DNA of 64,000 nt from Adiantum capillus-veneris (lineage: Eukaryota; Streptophyta; Polypodiopsida; Polypodiales; Pteridaceae): NCBI GenBank assembly GCA_014529385.2, contig CM043947.1:98180036-98244035 (forward strand), read 5' to 3'. Of this stretch, positions 55,944 to 64,000 are shown piece by piece (the first letter of the stretch is position 1; the number at the start of each line of letters is the position of its first letter). Under the pieces are notes generated by a model, which saw nothing but the letters and a program-made list of their open reading frames with translations, did no database searches and was not told the DNA's origin. The translations under genes were made by a program, and so were the position numbers.

Positions 55944-56282
55944 CTAAATCTAATCTAATATAACATAAATCTAAATCTAGCGTAAATAAACGTAAATCTA
56001 GTTAAAAATAAACCTAAATCTAATTTAATGTAAGTCTACATATAACCTAATCTTTAACGTCTTTTAAGATAGTTTCCTACGACGTTATAACTCTCTTCTT
56101 CTTGTGTGTGTGCACGTGTGTGGATGTGTGTGCCAATAAAAAGAGATAAATGGTATAACCTTTCTATCACCCATGCCAAGTATGATAGATTGATTATGCC
56201 ATTTCCCTCTTGAATAATAGGTCTTGAGTTCACCTCCTCGTCGGCTAGATCTTTAGGTCTTTTAATTTTAATTAGTTTCCTA

Positions 56283-56758
56283 CAAACCCAAATACTTACT
56301 GTTGATCAGCAATAAAGTTTACTCTCAAACGTCGAAAACCCTAAAGGGCATGGCTGGCGTCATCTACTCAAGGTATTCTGCCAAGGGTGTGATGGACGAT
56401 AACCTAAGAAGGAAGCTCAATCACAGATGGGACCTAAATTGGAGCAGGAAACAATGGGTCTTCAGATTTTATGCATATGGGCCTTTCCCCAGGCCATCAA
56501 AGTCAGTTTTCTACTATGGTCAGTTCTTCACAAAGGTTTGTGGGTCGGGGATACTGCTAGAAAGATCTTAAACCTTGCTAGACTCTGTCCCAGATGTCAA
56601 TCTCAAGTGGAAACTATCAGTGAACATCTCTTTTATTATTGTCCTTGTAGCCAGAAAAGCCTCGCTTATTTACAGCAAAGTCTTCAAATTGTTCACCCAA
56701 CTCCAATTACGACACAAATTTTGCTTGTAGGCATCTGTAAAAATTTGGACATAGCCCT
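56283..56758 (+). pseudogene. LINE (non-LTR retrotransposon) ORF2 fragment with RT zinc-binding domain
   Basis: The plus strand reads WDLNWSRKQWVFRF in one frame, then IKVSFLLWSVLHKGLWVGDT, ARLCPRCQSQVETISEHLFY and YCPCSQKS. This is the zf-RVT pattern (KVFLWRLLHxxL, CPxC, ExxxHLFxxC) of plant LINEs. One frame change near 56430. It continues on the other side of element D2. Confidence 0.78.
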
Positions 56759-56762
56759 TTAA

Positions 56763-58095
56763 CACTAGAATGGTAACAGGACACTTTTATGTCCTTAGAC
56801 ACTTTTGTGTCCTGTTAAGTGACCATTTTGCTTGAATTATTTGAAGAGTATGAGAATGGATTTCTAGGTGCTATATATCCACAAAGTTGCCTTATAAGCT
56901 GAAAAAAACTTAGAATTTTTTTTGGAGTATCGATCTCACCATTAACCTTACTCTTGCACAACATTTTTGAACCTAAACTGTGTGAAAAAACGGGTCCTGT
57001 TTTTGGCTTTTTTTCAATTTTTGGCAACTATACCACTCTAAACTTCATGTTTGAGAGGTTTAGATGGCTAGAGGCTAGGCCTTCATATTTCTCAACATGT
57101 TTTGATGCTTGTAGGGAGAGCAAAGTGTTAAAATTCAAAGTTATGACCAATTTACAAGAATTGCATAATCGTGTTTTTTGGCCAAAATTAGCACTTTTAT
57201 GATTTTTTTGGGGGCTTTCTTGATATCCAAATTCAATTTTGATTGTGTAAGTGTAATATATAACATAAAGTAATCTTCCTTGAGTTTTGGGGGACCTAAT
57301 ATGCTATATAGCATAGTATATGATGATGGTTGAGTTTTTTGATTGCTGAAGAATACGATACATTTTAGAGTAGCAAGTATAACTTTCTCAATATTACTAG
57401 TTTCTTAGGCCAATTGTGTGTATTTTGTAGGTAGTAACCATATCTAATCATAGACTACAAACTTGGCTAGATATTGAGTATTTTCTATGGGTTTCTAGAG
57501 GTCATAATGCTAAACCCAGTTTTTTCATGTTTGCTGTATTTAGCACTTTATCATTGCCCCCAAGGTTCCAATTGTAAGAGATCCATTATCCTTTTGACAT
57601 GCTCCATGGCTCCTTTTGAATCCAAAGGCCCAAAGGGAACTAAGAAAACACATATATAGTATTTGTATTGAGCGTAGAAACTTTGATGATAGGTCCGCAG
57701 AATGGCAAAAATGCAACTTTTTTGTACCTATTTTTTTTGCCCAAAAAGAAATTAGTGAGGTAAAAGCAACCATAGGTTTTGGTCACCAACCCATTGAAGT
57801 TAACGGGGCATTTTATCTCATGTCCTACAAAAATCCCCAGTCTTATTTATATGCAATCAACCGTAAGAAATTGCTGTTTTGGGCAAAATGCACTGGTCCA
57901 TCAACTTTGGAGACTTGTGGTGACCAAGGGATGAGAAAAATTACAAGTTTCTCATTTTTTTCCATATGTAGTAGTTATTGAACTATAAGCTCATGAAAGG
58001 ATTTTTCAAAATGAGTGGATCTAATATGGTTTTGGAATTTTTTCCCAAAACCCTGAAAGAACACTTTTATGTTCTGTTAGGTTACCATTCTAGTG
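56763..58095. mobile_element. Element D2, complete, TTAA-flanked DNA element
   Basis: 1333 bp. Terminal inverted repeats CACTAGAATGGTAAC / GTTACCATTCTAGTG (15 bp perfect, weaker match beyond). TTAA lies on both sides (56759-56762, 58096-58099). The left subterminal part has two GGACACTTTTRTGTCC palindromes. The insertion splits a LINE fragment. A TTAA target is the mark of piggyBac; the CACTA-like first five bases are probably chance. No intact transposase. Confidence 0.8.
57616..57981 (+). pseudogene. Possible coding remnant in D2
   Basis: Open stretch with FVPIFFAQKEISEVKATIGF, EVNGAFYLMSYKNPQSYLYA and LLFWAKCTGPSTLE. Colinear with D1 (16262-16546). No family recognised with confidence. 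Confidence 0.2.
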
Positions 58096-58099
58096 TTAA

Positions 58100-58500
58100 A
58101 ACTTGTGGAGGGTTTCTTATCTATTTTTGTTGAAAATGGTAGAAATTGATTAAATAAAGGATGAAAAGAGATACAAAGCTGGTGGGTTTCCTATCTTTGG
58201 AATGTCTGGCTTGCAAGGAATTGAGCTCTTTTCTAGGCTGTTAAAGAAGACCCTTACTTCTCTCTACATCATGATTCATGATATTCAGACCATAAATAAG
58301 AAAGCCCTTTTTAGTATGGTTGAAGCTCGAAAAGTGGTAGAGTTGGTTGAGGCAAGGCTTTGTTTAGCAGGAAGACAACAAGATATTTTTCCATGCTCAG
58401 TCCATTCAGGAGCAAGGAGACATTGCAGATCATGGGCGCGTTACCCCTGCCCTTCACGCGTGAGAATCTTCTCTAAGGCCACTATATTCTGCCTCTAACT
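58100..58500 (+). pseudogene. LINE ORF2 fragment, continuation after D2
   Basis: Near 58172-58230 the plus strand reads WWVSYLWNVWLARN, then a stop and ALF, which fits the W(N)xWLARNxxxF motif found shortly after the zinc domain in plant LINEs. The remainder to about 58500 is broken. No poly(A) tail seen. Confidence 0.6.
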
Positions 58501-58573
58501 GTTTTGTAAGCGAAATCGTTATTTTGTATTGTGATAGTACAAGGAGCATTAAATGAGTATGCTCACTCCCACG

Positions 58574-58613
<40 letters not shown>

Positions 58614-58835
58614 GCGCATCATATCTCTTGCGGAATCCCATCATTGATCGTTACCTGCCCAATGTGCCTATTATGCACTCCTCATTGCCTCAATCTCAGC
58701 CCTCCCATTATACATGCACTCCTGTCCCCATCTCCTTTCACGAAGGCAATGGCCACGTAGCCTATTGTGAGTGTGTGTGTGAGGGAGCGCATGCGCCTGG
58801 AGGTCGGCAGTGTACCCCTTTGCCGTTAGGGTTTA

Positions 58836-58879
<44 letters not shown>

Positions 58880-59166
58880 GTAAAAATCTTCAGTCTTTCA
58901 AAGTGACGTAGTATATGCCATACACGTACACACACTTGCACAATAAAGCAAACCACTGTACGCGAGAAAATAGTTACATGGTATCCTTATCTCTTCGCAG
59001 CAATGCAATGAAACTCTCAACTTTCTGTCAATGTTTCAAGATTCTTCATCCACACATCACACTGACTTCTATAGACAAACATTATACTGTGCTAAAGAAT
59101 TTGAGCAAAAACAAGATTGAAGATACTCTTTCTTTAATCGGTGCAAGCACATGCGCTCTCTCTCTA

Positions 59167-59202
<36 letters not shown>

Positions 59203-59501
59203 CACCTCAATTGCAAGCATTCTAATTCATTGCCCAATGCCTCGTACCTTGTGTGTCTACAAACATGACAACAATTTTCACCCTTGTCTACACTTTCAAG
59301 CTTGTCAAGTTCTTTTCCCACAATGTAAAAACCACGCCAGCAATCATATAATGATTTGACAACTTTCATCTTCCTTTATGATATTCACAAGGTCACTATG
59401 CTAGTATAATATATATGGATCGAAGCCCTTAGCCTACTTGTTTAAAATGCTCTCCTTAGAACATGAGGATTTATATAGAGTCTAGACTAGTGCTTCGGCT
59501 G

Positions 59502-59544
<43 letters not shown>

Positions 59545-59651
59545 CACGTTGAACACCCTGGGTTGTAAACCACACTATCAAAGGCTGGCCAGAGCGAGGA
59601 CTTGAGCGAGGAGGAATCGGCACGTATCCGGGGAAAGGGGCTGGAAACCGT
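58501..59651. other. Spacer with microsatellites
   Basis: No gene recognised. It contains (CT)n 58577-58610, (GA)n 58841-58878, (CT)n/(CA)n 59157-59202 and (CT)n 59503-59541. Frames here are mostly products of these repeats. Confidence 0.6.
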
Positions 59652-59835
59652 CACTACAACAAGACGTCGATTTTGTGTCGTCGGTATAAGCATCGGTATA
59701 TGTGGCGTCAAAATATCCTATGAAATAAGCATCTAAAAAAGCATTTGTATACGCATCGGTAATTCTATAGCATATTTCGATCGTCTTTCGAGGTATGTAC
59801 CGACACCCATACCATACTCTATACCGACAATCAAA
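59652..59835 (-). repeat. TIR and subterminal repeats of CACTA-E
   Basis: Motifs ATCGGTA / TACCGAC appear in both orientations (GCATCGGTATATG near 59690-59702 and 59753-59760; GTACCGACACC and ATACCGACAATC near 59797-59830). Same palindromic layout as CACTA-B and -C with another sequence. Confidence 0.75.
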
Positions 59836-59984
59836 CTTGCAATTTTGTTTACTCAGAGAGGGCTGGGAACTGATGCTGCATGTACTGCAGCAAAAGAAAA
59901 CAGCCCTCGTTGCCCAAAGGAAGAGCGCACAAACAACCGCACTCTACCTATAAGCTAACGCTAAAGAGCGAGTGTATGGCAATT

Positions 59985-60310
59985 AGCAAAATTGTAAGAA
60001 TAACATAGCCAAAAAATCAAAAGCGTGATCATGGCATAACGGCATCTATAACCATAATTAAAACATGAGTCGAAAACTACAAAACCATAAACATAACCCG
60101 TTTGCCATACCATAACCATTACCATAACTTGTTTTTCATACCATAACGATAACAGCCATTCCATCATTGCATAACCATAACCATAACCATCACATGATTA
60201 CCATACCATCACAACAAAACCATAACCTTAACTTGACTGCCAAACCTTAACCATAATATTTGTGCCATACCATAAACATACTATACCATAAATATAAGTA
60301 CTACAAAACG
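59985..60310. repeat. Degenerate CCATAAC tandem repeat
   Basis: Dozens of copies of ACCATAAC / ACCATACC with drift in about 320 bp, inside CACTA-E. Non-coding. Confidence 0.85.
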
Positions 60311-60599
60311 GTACATATGCAAACAATCACTGAGTGAGACTGTATCAAGAAGACCACAACTACAAAAAAACTATAGTAAGAAGACTGTATAAAGATGATT
60401 GGGTTAAACTGAGAAGACCCTCATGGTAATGCCTCCCAGCTATGTCAAAAGGACCACAAGTCCATGCTTCTACCCATACTTCTCCTCTAGGTGTGTTGGT
60501 GGACACTCCACGGTAACTTCCTGAAAAATTATGGTTTAAATATTAGATAAATCTTCAAATAACATATATATTTTCAACAATTTAAAGCATACGTGTAAT

Positions 60600-61283
60600 A
60601 CTTACAAACTCATATCGAAGCATATCGTAGCTTCAACTCCCAAGATGTGACCCTCCAGTAGACTCCAAACGTGCTCTAGCTACATCTCTCTGCTCCTGAA
60701 ATCTCTCAGGATTGTCTTGTATCTCTCGTGCAATCCCCAGTGACCTAATTGAATTGTACAAAGCTATCGAATCCTTTGTCACATGGCCTTTTCAACCCTA
60801 TCCTCTACAATAGCCCCATCCCTGCTCTTGTACACGTTGTTAGAATCATGCTCATGTGATCCTCAAGGTGTACGTGGTGTGCCAATCGGTGAACTATCTA
60901 CTGAAGAGAGTGGTGGACGCCCTCTCGACGGTGTGGATGCATCGGTAGAACCGCTACTACAACAATCACTGCCTCCATAACGACATCTACCTTGTCGCGA
61001 GGATGAATCACCCGTCGGTATAGGGGGCACACGAGTCCTAGGCGTAAGAGGCACACTTGCCTGAGTTGTGGGGTCGCTCGATGTAGGGACCACACTAATC
61101 AGGGGTGTAGGGTCGGTCCTAGTAGGTCTAGAGAAACCTGTTGCCCAAAGGTGTTGTACCATTGCGATCTGCTCAGGTGTGATTTGAGACAAAAACGAGC
61201 CTATCTGCTCGGGTGACATGCCGGTTGGAGAGAGTGACAAGAAAACTAAAACTTGGAGAGTATGGCTCATCGTTATCGGCCAT
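60600..61283 (-). pseudogene. TNPA-like gene of CACTA-E, decayed
   Basis: Probable start ATG at 61283 (MADNDEPYSPS). An early frameshift leads into LSPTGMSPEQIGSFLSQITP and MVQHLWATGFSRP. A Ser/Thr/Pro-rich part with TDASTPSRGRPPLSS follows (compare TDASTPS in C). A stop follows at GTPRTP. Near 60640-60720 the minus strand still reads GIAREIQDNPERFQEQRDVA, the counterpart of KAARENPDKWKQQKDAA. 60310-60600 holds no clear exon. Confidence 0.65.
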
Positions 61284-61640
61284 GGCTAATCATACATAAA
61301 TAATATCCATAGAATATGTTAGTTTACAGAAGAAACGCTTAATCAATACAAATAACAAATAAACGAATCTGCAACACAACTAAATGAATCTAAAGTGTAT
61401 TATAGACTAATAAAAAGAGTTCTACAAAAGAGTCCCTAGCAAAAATCATTAGTTAATATCTCATCTTGTATGAGATCTGATGCACCAAAGTGTCTATCTC
61501 AAATTGTACTTCTGCATCTTCGTCATCGAACTGTACAACTTTGTTGCTCTCCGCATCAGGTTCAGTATTTGACACCTCATCTCTAAGTTCAGACAATTGC
61601 TCAGTGCTGACATCCACCTCAAAATCTAAACTTAAAGTTT
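61284..61640 (-). other. Spacer between tnp2 and the TNPA-like gene in CACTA-E
   Basis: AT-rich. A 3' acidic stretch of tnp2 may extend into it: near 61480-61620 the minus strand reads VDVSTEQLSELRDEVSN and EPDAESNKVVQFDDED, resembling the acidic tail of exon 6 in A. No other gene. Confidence 0.45.
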
Positions 61641-64000
61641 TCGTTGGTCCTACCTTTGTTCATGAATCACTTGTTCGACCTCAACAGTCAATCCTTCACA
61701 CACTTGCTTGCTTCGTGGAGCAACTTGAATGACATAGAGCCAACAGAATATAGACAGATCATTCTCATCGTTTTCTATCCATAGTGGATTGTGTGTGAAC
61801 ACAGCTTGTTCACAACACTTCGGAAGTACGAATGTATCCCGCACATTTGTCCACACCCGCCTAGAGTTCACTTGAATCAATCCACTCTTGTCTTTACCAC
61901 ATTTGCATTAGGGATGTTGGTAATAACTTTGAACCACTTGACATCAAAGATAAACATATCAAACTTTCTAAAGATAATCTTCAAGATGTCTTGGATGTAG
62001 CCAAAGTGTTCAAGTTCGCTAGTCTCTGTGTTCTCGTCCATGGTACTACTACTACTTTCTTGGACAAAGCTTGCTCTTACACCACTGTCAAAAGTGACCC
62101 TTTGTTCGTCCATCCGTTGCACTCTGAAGTGTTTCCCATGTGACCACAAAGCTCCATATTTGTGATACTGCAGCCACAAAATTGAAACTAAAAGTTATTA
62201 AAGCAATGTGATCATGTAGAGCTCAAAAAGGAAGTTATGAAAATATACATGTCAATCGCAACCCCTTGACACCTCCTCTTCCTCTTCCATGATCAACACT
62301 CCATTCCTCTTCGCCTATGATATTGTCACATCTAACCACCACCCAATTGGAAAGTCATGCAATTTTTGAAGACGATCTGGAAATGGAAGGTTTCTAGTGG
62401 CACGGTTGCGCTTGAATTGCAGGCGATCTGTCAAGCGTTGTTGCTTTTTTCCTTCGTACCTCTCTAGCCACTTTTGCATGATGTCTAAGTTGAGATGGCA
62501 AAATCTCATAACCTTTTCTCACATTGTGATGTCCATCTTCCTAACGATGCCTTGTCCCTACGACTGGTCCCCTGTCACCTTGACGTTGACCTCAGTAGTC
62601 CACATTTGGGGCATCTCTAGATCAATTGAGAAAAAATTCACTAACGAGGACATGAGACTCTTGTACAAGCCATCCTGAATTCGACCCTCGCGGCGACCCC
62701 TTTGACAAACAAACCCCTTTAAAGTCTTCATAAATCTCTCCAAGAAGAACATCCACCTGCTATGGACCACCCCAGCAACTGCAACTTCATCAACCACACG
62801 CACAAGTATATGCATTTGGATGGTAAGAATGTTTGTTGGAAAGTACTTCTCCACCATGCACGCTGCTTCAATAGCATTTAAGCGTGTTGCATCGATGATG
62901 TCTTCTCTTATCTCTTTTGAACTGATCCAGCATACCAACTCACTGATTTTGTAGATGTTCTTCTAATGTCATCTCTCAAACAACCCTTTATGGAAATTGG
63001 TAAGATAAACTGTGAAAATTTGTGCCAATCGTGGGACTTAAGACCACTGAGATTGTCATCTCTCGTGAAAGCCGTTTTCAAACATCGCATGCACCCTCCC
63101 TGTGGGAGTCTTGAATGACTATATATTCTTCTTCACTTGTTGCTCTTCTACACGACTCAAAACCCATGGATATTTTGGTATAGCAAACTTTCCATTGGGT
63201 TTAAATCGAGGCCACATCTCTAGCATTCGCCCCACGGCCTGCAGGTCATCTCATTGGGCCTTGCTCTCCCTTTTTCTAGTGATGGTTTTCCATATGATCT
63301 CCCCCACATTCTAAAAGATGTGCATTGGGTTGAGCAAATGATTAATCAAAAGGTCACTCCAATACGGGATTTCATGGAAAATAGAAAGTCTTTTCATTCC
63401 ATGTGGCATCCAATCTCCCCTCTCTAGCCACATATTTTTCCAATGGCTCGCTTTCAGTGGATGCATGTCATGTTTGCATATGTTTGATCTAAGTAGCTCA
63501 TGTCCTTCAGGAAAAAATCTACCATGCTCCTCGTAAATTGTCTTGCTCAAATGCTCAGAGGGGCGAAAACCAAGTCAACGACCACATTTCGGACATGCAT
63601 GATTGCCCGAGTGACTCAAGCCTAAAACATCACAAAATTAAAATATATAAGCGTTGGCATAGCCAGGAATCACATGTATGTGAGGGTCTCAAAGGCACTT
63701 ACTTGAGCACTCACTCAAGCTTGGCCAATCATGCATGGTCCACATGAGAATGCCTTGCACATGTACATTCCGTCGTCGGATTGGTTGGGACATATGAACC
63801 ACATCGATTCGTGTCCACAAGATTTGCAGCTCTTCTATAAGTGGTGCCAAATAGACATCCATGTTCTTTGCTTTGTACTTTCCTGGGATGATCAATGACA
63901 ACAATAGATGGACCTTCTTGATAGCTAGCCATGGTGGAAGATTATAATTAATCAGACAAATAGATTACGTGCTCCATGAGGAACTCCGTAATCTGAATGG
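61480..64000 (-). pseudogene. tnp2-type transposase of CACTA-E, partial and broken
   Basis: From the right edge: LPPWLAIKKVHLLLSLIIPG, MDVYLAPLIEELQILW, MHDWPSLSECSS then a GTAAGT donor (exon 2); SHSGNHACPKCG, MKRLSIFHEIPYWSDLLINH, LLNPMHIF followed by a TAG stop (near 63311); GLKSHDWHKFSQFILPISIK, where exons 3 and 4 are joined without intron; TRLNAIEAACMVEKYFPTN, SRWMFFLERFMKTLKGFV; YHKYGALWSHGKHFRVQRMD after a CTGCAG acceptor; FGYIQDILKIIFRKFDMFIF; RDTFVLPKCCEQAVFTHNPL, where exons 5 and 6 are joined without intron; YVIQVAPRSKQ. Several frame changes (near 62540, 62925, 63100, 61880). Same tnp2, DUF4218-like and DUF4216-like order as A-C. Confidence 0.8.

Larger units (their letters stand above)
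45002..56282 (-). mobile_element. CACTA transposon C with internal duplication, right end missing
   Basis: Left terminus CACTACAAGAGG at 45002-45013. Order from the left: subterminal repeats, TNPA-like gene, tnp2 copy 1, leader copy 1, tnp2 copy 2 (5' two thirds), leader copy 2. Similarity to CACTA-A stops at about 56282, where a LINE fragment begins, so the right TIR is lost. The two tnp2 copies are very similar, so the duplication is recent relative to divergence from CACTA-B. Confidence 0.88.
54799..56282 (-). repeat. Leader region, copy 2, of CACTA-C
   Basis: The longer leader: (CT)n 54865-54932, small plus-strand frame at 54953, AAACCCTAAACC at 55188 and AAACCTAAATCT-type repeats to 55360, (TG)n 55369-55441, HMA-like piece 55780-55943, more AAACCTAAATC repeats, then the part shared with 14500-14735. 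It ends at 56282 where LINE sequence starts. Confidence 0.8.
59652..64000 (-). mobile_element. CACTA transposon E, distant relative, continues past the right edge
   Basis: Left terminus CACTACAACAAGA at 59652. Subterminal repeats have a different core (GTCGGTATAAGCATCGGTATA). Same gene order as A-C: TNPA-like, then tnp2, on the minus strand. Protein similarity to A-C is clear, but the DNA is diverged. The right part lies outside the window. Confidence 0.82.

Noticed and set aside
58202-58498. 98-residue plus-strand frame as a new gene
   Set aside because: A neighbouring frame carries the LINE motif WNVWLARN, so this frame is a shadow of a decayed LINE.
60783-60980. Plus-strand frame with GVRGVPIGELSTEESGG
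   Set aside because: Antisense of the Ser/Thr/Pro-rich part of the TNPA-like pseudogene in CACTA-E.

Overview
This is a window of nuclear DNA from a land plant. The evidence is a spliced RING-finger gene with GT-AG introns, plant-type CACTA (En/Spm) transposons, plant LTR retrotransposons with initiator-Met-tRNA-type primer sites, a LINE with a plant-type RT zinc-binding domain, and many long (CT)n, (TA)n and (TG)n microsatellites. The repeat load suggests a large genome. I cannot name the species; a fern or lycophyte would fit, but nothing here proves it. Apart from one likely host gene at the left end, almost everything is transposable elements inserted into one another.

Layout: 1-4.2 kb holds a two-exon RING E3-ligase-like gene on the minus strand and its upstream region. 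4.2-15.4 kb is CACTA-A. It has lost its left end, carries a long-inverted-repeat element in intron 1 of its transposase, and carries a small LTR element (TRIM) exactly at the transposase start codon. 15.4-16.7 kb is element D1, which has TTAA-flanked ends. 17.0-27.0 kb is a decayed Ty1/copia element split by a complete but decayed Ty3/gypsy chromovirus (19.55-25.42 kb, minus strand). 27.6-40.6 kb is CACTA-B, split by a complete Ty3/gypsy element with two RNase H domains (30.35-38.99 kb). 40.6-42.8 kb is the 5' part of a third Ty3/gypsy element. 42.8-45.0 kb is a second chromovirus fragment in the opposite orientation. 45.0-56.3 kb is CACTA-C, with an internal ~4 kb tandem duplication. 56.3-58.5 kb is a LINE 3' fragment split by D2, the full-length relative of D1. 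59.65 kb to the right edge is CACTA-E, a distant relative of A-C.

CACTA-A, -B and -C are one family. They share the terminus CACTACAAGAGG, subterminal GCGTCGCTA repeats, a TNPA-like gene (Transposase_24 type, three exons) and, upstream of it on the same strand, a six-exon tnp2-type transposase of about 1,104 aa (TNPD-like; PF02992-type core, DUF4218- and DUF4216-like parts). The TNPA-like gene of CACTA-C is the only transposon gene here that reads through intact. Every tnp2 copy is broken, but at different places. The leader upstream of tnp2 in A and in both halves of C contains a piece that reads, on the minus strand, like a heavy-metal-associated (HMA/HIPP) host protein, so the family appears to have captured a host gene fragment.

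The most notable observations are the captured HMA fragment, the ~0.5 kb-armed inverted-repeat element with repeated GCGCGC palindromes (whose arm resembles part of the dual-RNase-H element's LTR), the TTAA-flanked D family, the internal duplication of CACTA-C, and the dual-RNase-H element whose four in-frame stops all fit C-to-T decay at CG/CHG sites. Family names come from reading motifs by eye; no database search was run.
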